Shown here: piece after piece, positions 53,626 to 61,690 of the stretch | Layout: every line of letters begins with the position of its first letter | Numbering within the stretch: the first letter of the stretch is position 1 | Assembly: GCA_017480385.1 (NCBI GenBank) | Contig: JAFVAT010000028.1 | Coordinates: 1 to 64,000 of the forward strand | Reading direction: 5' to 3' | Length of the DNA: 64,000 bases | Origin: Alphaproteobacteria bacterium | Lineage (GTDB): Bacteria > Pseudomonadota > Alphaproteobacteria > CAAGCB01 > CAG-977 | Notes under the pieces: generated by a model | Seen by the model: the letters and a program-made list of their open reading frames with translations, nothing else | What the model was told of the DNA's origin: nothing | Database searches by the model: none | Made by a program: the position numbers and the translations under genes

Positions 53626-54018
53626 ATGCCGTTAAAAATCGAATTAAAACCGGGCGAACGCTTGATTGTCGGCAACGCTCTGATTACAAATGACAAGGAA
53701 CGCGTCAAACTGTTCATTGAGGGCAACGTCCCCATTTTGCGTGAAAAATATGTTTTGACGGAAAAAGAAGCAGATACACCGTGCAAAAAGGTTTATTACG
53801 TTTTGCAGGAAATGTATCTGGCTAAAGATCCGAAGGTGCTGCACCCCGAATACTTTGCGCGCATTTCTGAAATCACGCAGGCAGCCCCCAGCTTTGCGCC
53901 GGCTATTGACCAACTGAACGCGGACATTCTCGGCGGCGATTATTATTCCGCTTTGAAGCACATGATGGCTCTGATTGAAAAAGAAGCTGAATTGCTCAGC
54001 AGAGCCAAAAGCGAGTAA
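53626..54018 (+). CDS. flbT: Flagellin translation regulator FlbT
   Basis: 130-residue FlbT, which in Caulobacter binds flagellin mRNA and represses its translation until the hook is finished. MPLKIELKPGERLIVGNALI matches the family N-terminus. ILREKYVLTEKEADTPCKKV and the C-terminal YYSALKHMMALIEKEAELL match the rest. FlbT is essentially restricted to alphaproteobacteria, which supports the assignment of the host. It lies directly after the flagellin gene. The usual activator partner flaF is not between or next to them. Confidence 0.9.
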   Translation: MPLKIELKPGERLIVGNALITNDKERVKLFIEGNVPILREKYVLTEKEADTPCKKVYYVLQEMYLAKDPKVLHPEYFARISEITQAAPSFAPAIDQLNADILGGDYYSALKHMMALIEKEAELLSRAKSE

Positions 54019-54034
54019 TGCCTTTTAAATCGGA

Positions 54035-54073
54035 CAGCCCCTCTTTTCATTTCTGAAAGAGGGGCTGTTGTCC
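54035..54073 (+). terminator. Hairpin terminator after flbT
   Basis: CAGCCCCTCTTT (54035-54046) pairs perfectly with AAAGAGGGGCTG (54056-54067) over a 9-nt loop, then TTGTCC. The stem is very strong although the T run is poor. It closes the flagellin-flbT unit. Confidence 0.7.
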
Positions 54074-54163
54074 TTGAAAAAAACAAAAAAAGCTTTATAT
54101 TCTGCAAAAAAACAGTATAGTGAGAAATCACAGAAAAGGATCATAAAGGAAGGATTGTCGGAA

Positions 54164-55714
54164 ATGTATTTGTATTGCCCTGTCTGTGGGAAGGAATATC
54201 CTCTGGAAACAAACGCTCTATTTTGTCCGGAAAGTACGGAAAACGGCATACACCCTTTGATTAAACAAGAAAATCCCGCCGAATTGGCGCGTGTTTTTCC
54301 CACAACCCTGACCAAACGCTGGAACGATAAAAAGCTGTCCTTCAGCGTTTTCCGTGAATTTATGGCAAGCTATCAGCTGGCTGCCGCCAACGGCAAAGCG
54401 TCTTGGTGGGTAGAACGCGTTTTAGCTTTATCCGACGCCTGCGAAAGAATCACAGGCCGCGGTTTTATCCGCACGCCTGAAATTCAGGCTGACGATTTGG
54501 CTTTAGCGATAGACCTGCCGAAAGGGTCTCTTTTCGTCAAAAATGAAACGCTGCAGTTAATGGGATCCCATAAATCCCGCCACTTTGCCGGCATAATCAT
54601 GCATTTGGAAACATTGCGTGAAATCAGTGACGATCCGGCAGCGGCCAAAAAAACGCTGGCGATTTATTCTCAGGGCAGCGCCGTTATGGAAGCGGCGGCC
54701 ATTGCCGGTGCCGCCGGCTATCAGCTCTATGCTTTTGTCCCCGGCCAAATCAGCGAAGAAATCATTTCCGTTCTGACAAATCTGGGAACAAAAGTCATTA
54801 AGGTCGACAGCGAAACGCAAGAAGCCGACATCGACCTGTGCCGTCAGCGTTATCAGGAAGCACTGAAAAAATTCGATTGGTTCCCGCTGACGCCGTACGG
54901 CCTTGATGTTTGGTCCGCCGTTGAAGGGGCCGAAACAATGGAGTACGAATTTTTGTTCAATCAGTATTTGATTGATGCTCCTCTGGACGTTCAAGTCGTT
55001 CAAGTCGGCGGCGGCAGTCTGGCCAATGCCGTTGCCAGCGCCAACTCTTTCTTCAAAAGTTTAAATATTATCCGCAAACTGCCGCGGCTCTATACATGCC
55101 AGACAATGGACTGTTATCCTTTGGCACAAAGTTATTTCTTGGTCCTGCGTGAATTGGGACGTAAGGGCGTTGTCACTTTGCCGCCGGAATTGGCAATGCT
55201 GCTGGAAGGAAATTTCGATGCCAAGGCCTTAATGGAAAACAATCTGGGGCAGATTAAAATGACCGCCGGTCTGATTGCCGAAATGTATCCCAAAATCAGT
55301 AGCGGCATGGAGACTGTATTCGCGGCTGTCGGCAAGCAGCGCAACGAATTTTTCAAAGCATGGATCGCCGAAGAAAACACACTGGGCATGCCGGTCAATG
55401 ATAGAATGTATGACGGACTGGAAATTGTCCGCCATATGATTATTTCAGGCGGTCTGCCCTTAATTGCCGGGGAAGACGAGCTGCAAAAGGCTCAGGACCT
55501 GGCGCAGGCCCATACCGGCATAGAATTATCTGTCGTCGGCAGTGCCGGACTGGCCGGTCTGCGGCTGTTGATCAAAAATAAATTGGTTCGTCAGGGGGAA
55601 CGGTGCGGAATTTTCTTTTCCGGAACAAAAATTAACAGTCACGGCCTGTCTGTAGTGCAAAACAGAGTCATTACGCTGACCGACAGTGATGATATTTCAA
55701 AACTTTCTGATTAA
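54164..55714 (+). CDS. Threonine synthase-like PLP-dependent enzyme (fold type II)
   Basis: 516 residues from the ATG at 54164 (MYLYCPVCGKEYPL); an upstream in-frame start at 54068 lies over the terminator and is unlikely. An N-terminal C-P-x-C-G segment resembles the zinc-ribbon-like start of threonine synthases. FVKNETLQLMGSHKSRHFAG contains the PLP Lys137. The usual S-S-G-N phosphate-side motif reads YSQGSAVMEAAAIA. LLIKNKLVRQGERCGIFFSG closes the fold. Threonine synthase is the nearest description, but the altered motifs leave the substrate open. It stands alone between terminators. Confidence 0.7.
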   Translation: MYLYCPVCGKEYPLETNALFCPESTENGIHPLIKQENPAELARVFPTTLTKRWNDKKLSFSVFREFMASYQLAAANGKASWWVERVLALSDACERITGRGFIRTPEIQADDLALAIDLPKGSLFVKNETLQLMGSHKSRHFAGIIMHLETLREISDDPAAAKKTLAIYSQGSAVMEAAAIAGAAGYQLYAFVPGQISEEIISVLTNLGTKVIKVDSETQEADIDLCRQRYQEALKKFDWFPLTPYGLDVWSAVEGAETMEYEFLFNQYLIDAPLDVQVVQVGGGSLANAVASANSFFKSLNIIRKLPRLYTCQTMDCYPLAQSYFLVLRELGRKGVVTLPPELAMLLEGNFDAKALMENNLGQIKMTAGLIAEMYPKISSGMETVFAAVGKQRNEFFKAWIAEENTLGMPVNDRMYDGLEIVRHMIISGGLPLIAGEDELQKAQDLAQAHTGIELSVVGSAGLAGLRLLIKNKLVRQGERCGIFFSGTKINSHGLSVVQNRVITLTDSDDISKLSD

Positions 55715-55762
55715 AAGGACTTTTACACCAAAACCGGACTGTAAAAAATCATTGACAGTAAA

Positions 55763-55803
55763 AGCAGCCAGAAAACCATACGGGCAAACAGGCTGCTTTT
55801 TTG
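55763..55803 (+). terminator. Intrinsic terminator after the PLP-enzyme gene
   Basis: AGCAGCC (55763-55769) pairs with GGCTGCT (55791-55797) across a 21-nt loop, followed directly by six T. It lies 49 bp past the stop. Confidence 0.7.
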
Positions 55804-55836
55804 TTGAGGCAAAGATGTTTGGCGGTTTTTCATGAA

Positions 55837-56181
55837 TTAAACATTTTCAATGACAACGCGTTCCGCCACCAAACGACCGTTTTCTTTATTTTTAGAAAAT
55901 GCCACATTGAGCTTTTCCCCGTCTGTAATATCTGCAAACTGAGCAATATTATCCGCTCCTTCAACGGGTTTCAGCCACATGAACCGGGTTGTGGGAGATA
56001 CGGCAATATCCATTAAAATATTGCGGTCCAAAGCCGATCTGATTTGAAACGTTCTGGCCTCATAGTTCACGGTATCAACCGTTCCCTTCACTTTCAGCAC
56101 AGGAAATTTTCCGTCTTTGTGCAGCCTGTACAGTCCAACGCCGCCTAAAGCGGCCAGTACGCCTAAAACAAACTTTTTCAT
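55837..56181 (-). CDS. Small membrane-anchored beta protein (DUF5666-like)
   Basis: 114 residues from the ATG at 56181, preceded by AAGAAGGAG. The N-terminus MKKFVLGVLAALGGVGLY is a hydrophobic anchor or uncleaved signal. The rest is a small beta domain (KVKGTVDTVNYEARTFQIRS ... LNVAFSKNKENGRLVAERVV) similar to OB-like or DUF5666-type periplasmic domains; that family link is tentative. It is downstream of msbA and has its own perfect -10 element with an overlapping inverted repeat. Confidence 0.65.
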   Translation of the reverse strand: MKKFVLGVLAALGGVGLYRLHKDGKFPVLKVKGTVDTVNYEARTFQIRSALDRNILMDIAVSPTTRFMWLKPVEGADNIAQFADITDGEKLNVAFSKNKENGRLVAERVVIENV

Positions 56182-56199
56182 GTGTTTTTCTCCTTCTTT

Positions 56200-56218
56200 A
56201 ATGATCCTAATCATTATA
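56200..56218 (-). promoter_or_regulatory. -10 element with overlapping operator-like palindrome
   Basis: A perfect TATAAT (56218-56213, minus strand) overlaps AATGAT-N4-ATCATT (56200-56215). No good -35 hexamer is seen at 17 bp, so an activator or regulator may be required. It would drive the 114-residue gene with a leader of about 25 nt. Confidence 0.45.
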
Positions 56219-56230
56219 AGAACAACACTA

Positions 56231-56248
56231 GGGCAGCGGTATCTGCCC
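56231..56248 (-). terminator. Short GC hairpin after msbA
   Basis: GGGCAG and CTGCCC pair around a 6-nt loop, 31 bp past the msbA stop, followed in the RNA by UAGUGUUGUUCUU. It is a plausible weak terminator for msbA. Confidence 0.45.
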
Positions 56249-56278
56249 AATCGGTCAAAAACACTGAAAAATAGTCTA

Positions 56279-58060
56279 TCAGTCTTCCTTCATAAACTGA
56301 ATTTTATAGAGCTGCGCATATATCCCATCGTGGGCCAACAGCTCTTGGTGTGTACCGGAATCGACAATTTTCCCTTCGTTGAAAACATAAATCCTGTCTG
56401 CATTGACAACCGTTGACAACCGGTGCGCAATAATAATGGAAGTTCGCCCCTGCATTAATACCTCCAAGGAATCCTGCACGATCTTTTCCGATTGGGAATC
56501 CAATGCAGAGGTAGCCTCGTCCAACAACAGAATCGGCGCGTTTTTCAACATTGCCCGCGCGATCGAAATCATCTGCCGCTGCCCGCCGGACAGCCCGCCG
56601 CCCTGTTCGCCCAGCATCGTATCGTATCCGTTTTCCATTTGCCGGATAAATTTATCGGCAGCAGCCGCTTTGGCTGCCTCGATCACTTGTTCGTCCGTTG
56701 CATCGGGCGATCCGTAACGGATATTGTTTTTAATCGTATCATTAAACAAAATAACGTCCTGAGAAACATACGCCGTATGCTTTCTTAAACTTTCCAGCGT
56801 GACCTGTCTGATATCCTGCCCGTCAATCAAAATCCGTCCCTGTTGCGGATCATAAAAACGCGGCAAAAAGTTGATCAAAGTCGATTTGCCCGACCCCGAA
56901 TGGCCGACTAAAGCCACCGTTTGTCCCGGTTCAACCGTTAAAGAAACATCTTGCAGAACGGGCTTTTCTCCGTCATAAGAAAAAGTAATCTTTTCAGCTT
57001 CAATTTTTCCTTTGGATACAATCAATTCTTTTGCATCGGGAGAATCTTTTATTGCCGGTTCAATATCCAAGATGGAAAACAGCCGCTGCATTGCAGCGAC
57101 GCCCATTTGCATGCGCATATGCAGATTCGCAACGTTTTTCATCGGCTTGTAAGCGGCCACAATCGCCAGCAAAAACACCATAAAATTACCGGGACTCATA
57201 TGTCCCTGCATAATTTGATAGCCGCCGTATCCCAACGTTGACGCCATGGCAATTCCGCCGAAAAACTCCATTAAAGGGCTTTGCAGCGCATGCAGACAGG
57301 CCATTGAAAAAGACAGCTTGTTCATCTTGACAATCGTATGATCAAGCTCTTGAAATTCCTGATCTTCCGTACAATAAGACTTGACAATTTTAATCCCGTT
57401 AAAGCTTTGGGTCAGCAGATTGAAAAAGCCCTCGTTCGCTTCTTGATTGCGTTTTGTTTTTCTGCGCATTTTCCGCCCGCATAAAACAACCGGATAAACC
57501 CCTAAAGGAAAAACAAAAAAGACAACACACGCCATTTCCAAGGATTGAAAGAACATTAAAATGACTAAAAACACAACCGAGGCCGTATCTTTGACAAACG
57601 TTGTCAAACTGTTCAGCACGGCGTCTTTAACCATAGCCACATCAGACGTAAAACGCGTAATGATTTCGCCGGTAGTATGGTCTTGAAAAAAAGCGTTGTC
57701 CATACGGATCAGGCGCTTGAAAATATCGCGCTGCATATCGGCAATGACACGAATAGACAGCTTTGTCATCACAACGGACTGGGAATAGCTGAACACGCCC
57801 TTCAAAAAATAAAGCCCTAAAATGGTCATACCGATAATGCCCAGGGAAGCTCGGTTCTTATCAATAAAAACCTCATCAAAAATAGGTTTCAGCTGACGCA
57901 CCAGCAGCGCATCAAAACTGGCCGCTGTCAGCATCAGGAAAACAGCCAGAATCAGCCACCGCCATTTATTAGCAATGTACGTATTCCAGACACGCTTGTA
58001 CATCAGCATGTTTTCTTTATTCAATGCTGGCAAGTCTTTATTTTTTTTCACAAAAGCCAT
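56279..58060 (-). CDS. msbA: Lipid A exporter-type ABC transporter (MsbA-like)
   Basis: 593-residue half-transporter with a six-helix membrane domain (residues ~30-330) and a nucleotide-binding domain. VALVGHSGSGKSTLINFLPR is Walker A, LSGGQRQMISIARAM the signature, ILLLDEATSALDS Walker B, and IIAHRLSTV the H loop. It acts as a homodimer in the inner membrane and most likely flips lipid A-core. The original order seems to have been corA-sua5-msbA. It is now separated from sua5 by an inserted ATPase gene, and a perfect -10 element (58192-58197) upstream may supply its promoter. Confidence 0.9.
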   Translation of the reverse strand: MAFVKKNKDLPALNKENMLMYKRVWNTYIANKWRWLILAVFLMLTAASFDALLVRQLKPIFDEVFIDKNRASLGIIGMTILGLYFLKGVFSYSQSVVMTKLSIRVIADMQRDIFKRLIRMDNAFFQDHTTGEIITRFTSDVAMVKDAVLNSLTTFVKDTASVVFLVILMFFQSLEMACVVFFVFPLGVYPVVLCGRKMRRKTKRNQEANEGFFNLLTQSFNGIKIVKSYCTEDQEFQELDHTIVKMNKLSFSMACLHALQSPLMEFFGGIAMASTLGYGGYQIMQGHMSPGNFMVFLLAIVAAYKPMKNVANLHMRMQMGVAAMQRLFSILDIEPAIKDSPDAKELIVSKGKIEAEKITFSYDGEKPVLQDVSLTVEPGQTVALVGHSGSGKSTLINFLPRFYDPQQGRILIDGQDIRQVTLESLRKHTAYVSQDVILFNDTIKNNIRYGSPDATDEQVIEAAKAAAADKFIRQMENGYDTMLGEQGGGLSGGQRQMISIARAMLKNAPILLLDEATSALDSQSEKIVQDSLEVLMQGRTSIIIAHRLSTVVNADRIYVFNEGKIVDSGTHQELLAHDGIYAQLYKIQFMKED

Positions 58061-58122
58061 TTTGCCCCCATTTTTTAAAAGCCGAGCTAGGGTAACATTA
58101 AACCCTTGGATACGTCAAAGCC

Positions 58123-58156
58123 TTAATGCGGATACGCGGCTCTTTTCAGACAGCCG
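58123..58156 (-). repeat. Remnant copy of the sua5 3' end (left flank of islet)
   Basis: 34 bp that match 59584-59617, the true sua5 3' end, at 29 of 34 positions and in the same orientation. It encodes CLKRAAYPH plus a TAA stop, against RLKRAAYPH plus stop in the intact gene. Three of the five differences are silent third-position changes. Confidence 0.8.
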
Positions 58157-58191
58157 CATAAAAAAAGACAACTCTAAAGCAAACATGGGCC

Positions 58192-58197
58192 ATTATA
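58192..58197 (-). promoter_or_regulatory. Perfect -10 element pointing toward msbA
   Basis: TATAAT on the minus strand inside the islet, 132 bp upstream of the msbA ATG. The -35 region (AAAGAC) is poor. It could replace a promoter lost when msbA was cut off from sua5. Confidence 0.4.
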
Positions 58198-58271
58198 GAA
58201 ACAGAACGGTTTCAGTCTTTAATAAAAACGCTTCAAAAGTCATAAGTTTTTATTATTTTTTATAAAAACTA

Positions 58272-58302
58272 TTGACATTTAACATGTTTTTATAAATATT
58301 AA
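58272..58302 (+). promoter_or_regulatory. Promoter of the DUF4143 ATPase gene
   Basis: TTGACA at 58272-58277 is followed by a very AT-rich stretch, TATAAATATTAAAATATTAA. Several -10 options exist (TAAATA at 15 bp, TATTAA at 19 bp), so the exact element is unclear. The ribosome-binding site CGGAGATAT precedes the start. Confidence 0.5.
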
Positions 58303-58324
58303 AATATTAACGGAGATATCGCGC

Positions 58325-59566
58325 ATGAAGGATTTTATCATCAAAAGGCCGCAGTATATAAAGGAATTGTTCAGTTTTAAAGATACCGATTTAATCAAAA
58401 TACTGACAGGCGTTCGCCGCTGCGGCAAATCAACCGTGTATGAACTATATGCCGAAGAATTAAAAAAACAAGGCATATCGCCGGAACAAATCCAAATCAT
58501 CAAACTGGAGGAAGACGAAAATTCCGACCTTTGGGATTATCATAAGTTACACAAACACGTCATGGATCATTCCGTTAAAGGCAAAAAAAACTATGTCTTT
58601 TTGGACGAAATACAAAATGTTGAACATTTCGAAAAAGCCGTCAGAAGCCTTTATGAAAAGAAAAACATCGACCTTTATTTGACCGGTTCCAACTCCAAAC
58701 TTCAATCGGGAGAATGGGCGACCTCTTTAACAGGCAGATACATCGAAATTAAAATGTACCCTCTGTCATTCAAAGAATTTTTATCAATCGCCCCCACCGA
58801 TAATCTGGATAAAGCGTATGCCGATTATCTTGCGTACAGCTCGTTTCCTTACGCTCAATATTTTGTACGTTTAAACACACCGGACTTAAAAAAGCAAATC
58901 GACACCTATCTCAACGGAATTTATGACACGGTGGTTTTGTATGACGTTATGAGCAAAAAGAATATTACAAATGCCGGCAGAATAAAGCGCATCATGAAAT
59001 TTATGGCGGGCAATATCGGTTCGGAAATATCCGTTAAAAAAATGAGCGATATGCTGAAAAATGACGGCATAATCCTTCAGCCGGGCGTGTTAGATGATTA
59101 TTTGGACGCTTTTAAAAATGCCTACATCTGGTATCAGGCGGACAGATATGATGTTCGCGGCCGTAAGGTCTTAAAAACGCAAAACAAGCATTATTTGGTT
59201 GATATGGGCATCAGAAATATGCTTGTAAGCAACAAAATCGGGGACACGGGGCATATCCTTGAAAATGTCGTTTATTTAGAATTGCTGCGCCGAGGCTGCA
59301 AAGTCTATGTCGGCAAAATAGACTATAAGACGAAAGAGAGGAACGGAGCCACAGCGGAAATTGATTTCGTGGCGGAAACACCGGACGGATTAGAATATTA
59401 TCAAGTTTGCGATACGATGAACGATCCGAAAACATTAGAAAGAGAATTGGCTTCATTAAAACTGATAAAAGACAACTATCCGAAATTTATCCTGACCAGA
59501 GATTACGGCACAAAAGATTATGAAGGCATAAAACAACAAAATGTCTTGGAATGGCTTGCCAAATAA
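58325..59566 (+). CDS. AAA_14/DUF4143 family ATPase
   Basis: 413 residues. The N-terminal AAA-type domain carries Walker A GVRRCGKSTVYELYAEEL and Walker B NYVFLDEIQNVEHFEKAVRS. It is followed by LYLTGSNSKLQSGEWATSLTG (sensor region) and YIEIKMYPLSFKEFL. The C-terminal ~200 residues match DUF4143, with a restriction-endonuclease-like end (GATAEIDFVAETPDGLEYYQV). This family is abundant, patchily distributed and of unknown function. Here it is the only gene of a 1.4-kb insertion between sua5 and msbA, on the strand opposite its neighbours and with more AT-rich flanks, which suggests horizontal acquisition. Confidence 0.9.
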   Translation: MKDFIIKRPQYIKELFSFKDTDLIKILTGVRRCGKSTVYELYAEELKKQGISPEQIQIIKLEEDENSDLWDYHKLHKHVMDHSVKGKKNYVFLDEIQNVEHFEKAVRSLYEKKNIDLYLTGSNSKLQSGEWATSLTGRYIEIKMYPLSFKEFLSIAPTDNLDKAYADYLAYSSFPYAQYFVRLNTPDLKKQIDTYLNGIYDTVVLYDVMSKKNITNAGRIKRIMKFMAGNIGSEISVKKMSDMLKNDGIILQPGVLDDYLDAFKNAYIWYQADRYDVRGRKVLKTQNKHYLVDMGIRNMLVSNKIGDTGHILENVVYLELLRRGCKVYVGKIDYKTKERNGATAEIDFVAETPDGLEYYQVCDTMNDPKTLERELASLKLIKDNYPKFILTRDYGTKDYEGIKQQNVLEWLAK

Positions 59567-59583
59567 GATGTCAATCAGCCGTT

Positions 59584-59617
59584 TTAATGAGGATAAGCAG
59601 CTCTTTTCAGACGGTCG
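59584..59617 (-). repeat. Intact sua5 3' end (right flank of islet)
   Basis: Direct-repeat partner of 58123-58156 (29 of 34 bases equal, including 13 consecutive bases GCTCTTTTCAGAC). It forms the present end of sua5. Confidence 0.8.
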
Positions 59618-60525
59618 TTGATTGCCAGCCCCAAGCCATAGGTCGGAATCGGCATCACGGCGATGCCTTTGTATTTCGGGGTGTCCAATTCGCGCATATA
59701 CGCGAACAAGTGCGCGGCGGCCTCTTTCACATCTCCGGACAGGCTGAGGTTCAGCGTCGCGTTTTCCGCTTCGCCGAACGCCAGAAAAGCTTCTCCCTCT
59801 TCGGGTTCCAATGCGTTCAATCTGACCGGCAGGCGCGGCGCGTAATGCGACAACATTTGTCCGGGGGAACGCGGCACGTTCGGATCGGCTTCCGGACGAC
59901 GCAATTTTTTCTTTAACACGTCTTCGATTTCTTCAATGCCGATGCCGCCCGCGCGCAATAAAGCGGGAGAATCTTCCGATACGTCAAGGATTGTCGATTC
60001 CACGCCGACGGCGCATGCTCCGCCGTCTAAAATCAGCGGCACGCGGTCGGCCAACCCTTGCGCGACATGCCGCGCCGTCGTCGGGCTGACCGTGCCGGAA
60101 ATATTCGCGCTTGGCGCCGCAACGGGTTTTCCGAACGCTTCAAGCATTTGCCGCGCCCCCGCATGAACGGGAAAGCGCACGCCGACCGTGTCCAGTCCCG
60201 CGCTGACCAGATGAGAAATCGGGCAGTCTTTCGCCCGCTTCATCACCAGCGTCAAAGGTCCCGGCCAGAACCGTTCCGCCAAAAGCCGCGCGGAAGGCGT
60301 CATTTCAGCGAATTTTTCCACCCACGAAATATCCGCGATATGCGCAATCAACGGATTGAACTGCGGGCGTCCCTTGGCTTCAAAAATCGAAGCAACGGCC
60401 AGATCGTTCGCCGCATCCGCCCCCAAACCGTACACTGTTTCGGTCGGAAAAGCGACCAGTTCCCCCTCCGCCAGCAATTCAGCGGCAAGAGAAATGCTTT
60501 GTTCGTTAACAGGTTCAACGCTCAT
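59584..60525 (-). CDS. sua5: Threonylcarbamoyl-AMP synthase (Sua5/YwlC type)
   Basis: 313 residues that make threonylcarbamoyl-AMP from threonine, bicarbonate and ATP for the t6A37 tRNA modification. The YrdC domain spans residues ~10-200 (LVAFPTETVYGLGADAAN, AKGRPQFNPLIAHIAD, AAPSANISGTVSPTTARHVA). The C-terminal Sua5 domain follows the linker PRSPGQMLSHYAP. It begins one base after the corA-like gene stop. Its last codons (RLKRAAYPH) are duplicated at 58123-58156, on the far side of the ATPase islet. Confidence 0.94.
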   Translation of the reverse strand: MSVEPVNEQSISLAAELLAEGELVAFPTETVYGLGADAANDLAVASIFEAKGRPQFNPLIAHIADISWVEKFAEMTPSARLLAERFWPGPLTLVMKRAKDCPISHLVSAGLDTVGVRFPVHAGARQMLEAFGKPVAAPSANISGTVSPTTARHVAQGLADRVPLILDGGACAVGVESTILDVSEDSPALLRAGGIGIEEIEDVLKKKLRRPEADPNVPRSPGQMLSHYAPRLPVRLNALEPEEGEAFLAFGEAENATLNLSLSGDVKEAAAHLFAYMRELDTPKYKGIAVMPIPTYGLGLAINDRLKRAAYPH

Positions 60526-60526
60526 T

Positions 60527-61534
60527 TCAGTACCATTTTAGCTTTTTCAGAATAAATGCCAGCAGTAATCCTAAAAACAGCAGGATTCCTGACATGAACA
60601 ACAGCCCGTTTTCACTTTCGGCCAAAGGAATCCCGCCGACGTTCATGCCGAACAATCCCGTGATAAACGTCAGCGGCACAAAGATAGCCGCCAAAACGGA
60701 CAGCATATACATATTTTCCTGCGTTTGTTCGCGCACGCGGTTGGACAGTTCGTCCATATTGATCATTGCGCGTTCCCGCAAAGAATCGATGTCTTCGATA
60801 ATACGCATCATGCGGTTGGCGTTTTCCCGCAGCTGATAGCGGTTTTCAACATTCAGCCACGGCATCACCTGACGAGGCAAAACGTCCATGGCGTCCCGCT
60901 GAGGATACAAGTACCGCCGCATCTCCGTTAAATTACGGCGGGCTTCGGACAGCTGCGGCATAAATTCGCCTTCTTCGTCTTCCTCTTCTTCAATAATTTT
61001 ATCTTCAACGTCATCAATAATAACTTCAACACCTGAAACAACGTCCACAATTTTATCCAAAGTAAACGAACAGACTTCATCTAGCAATTCGCCAACATTG
61101 CACGGACCAACACCCGTTTCAAACTCGCGTTCCATGGCAGTCAAAAAGTTCATCGGCGTTTCGCGCAAAGTAATCATGCGACCAGCTTCACACCAAATGC
61201 GCAAGGGAATCATATCGTCGGGTTCTTCACCGGGATTAAGGTTAATGGCACGCAGGAACAACATCAGCTTGTCCCCAAACGATACGCATCGGGGACGATC
61301 TTCCTCTTCTTCAGTCAAACTTTCCAGCGCCAGCGGGTTTATTCCGCTTTTATTTTCCAAAAATTCCTTTGTTCCGGTCGCCAACAGATCCATATGAATC
61401 CACAAAATGCCCTGCTCCGGCGTCCAATTCTGCGCTTCTTCAAAGTTTAAATGTTCTGCCCCGCCCTTGCCATCCAATAACAAAGCAAACAGCAGGCCCT
61501 GATTTTCATCTGCTTTTTTTTCGTCTTCAGACAT
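60527..61534 (-). CDS. CorA/ZntB family divalent-cation transporter
   Basis: 335 residues. A large cytoplasmic N-terminal domain with a long acidic helix (DVEDKIIEEEEDEEGEF) is followed by two C-terminal membrane helices. The pore signature is FGMNVGGIPLAESE. The G-M-N-V-G-G-I-P form is closer to ZntB than to the classical GMN of CorA, so zinc export or uptake is possible. Works as a homopentamer by family. First gene of the corA-sua5 (formerly msbA) unit; divergent from pepA across 156 bp. Confidence 0.88.
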   Translation of the reverse strand: MSEDEKKADENQGLLFALLLDGKGGAEHLNFEEAQNWTPEQGILWIHMDLLATGTKEFLENKSGINPLALESLTEEEEDRPRCVSFGDKLMLFLRAINLNPGEEPDDMIPLRIWCEAGRMITLRETPMNFLTAMEREFETGVGPCNVGELLDEVCSFTLDKIVDVVSGVEVIIDDVEDKIIEEEEDEEGEFMPQLSEARRNLTEMRRYLYPQRDAMDVLPRQVMPWLNVENRYQLRENANRMMRIIEDIDSLRERAMINMDELSNRVREQTQENMYMLSVLAAIFVPLTFITGLFGMNVGGIPLAESENGLLFMSGILLFLGLLLAFILKKLKWY

Positions 61535-61621
61535 GACTTTTCTCCGAATAACGCTTTTTTATAACAAAGATCAAAATACTTTGCACTTGATTTATGACAA
61601 ACAAAAATTTTGATCTGCCTC

Positions 61622-61649
61622 TTGCTTTCCGAAATAGTCCGTGTATGCT
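61622..61649 (+). promoter_or_regulatory. Promoter of pepA
   Basis: TTGCTT (61622-61627), a 16-bp spacer and TATGCT (61644-61649). Transcription would start near 61656, giving a leader of about 35 nt. Confidence 0.55.
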
Positions 61650-61690
61650 GTAAAACATATTGAACAATATTGAAAAAACAGGTTAGGGCT

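Larger units (their letters stand above)
58157..59583. mobile_element. 1.4-kb ATPase islet inserted at the sua5 3' end
   Basis: The segment between the two copies of the sua5 3' end holds one gene (the DUF4143 ATPase) plus AT-rich flanks with a promoter in each direction. No integrase, transposase or terminal inverted repeat is visible. The direct repeats, opposite gene orientation and split operon indicate insertion. Confidence 0.6.

Noticed and set aside
54068-54163. Upstream in-frame start of the PLP enzyme
   Set aside because: It would begin inside the flbT terminator hairpin and adds a Lys-rich stretch not seen before the zinc-ribbon-like N-terminus.
58135-58156. GCGGCT/AGCCGC hairpin as a terminator
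   Set aside because: No T run follows on either strand, and the sequence is explained as the duplicated sua5 end.
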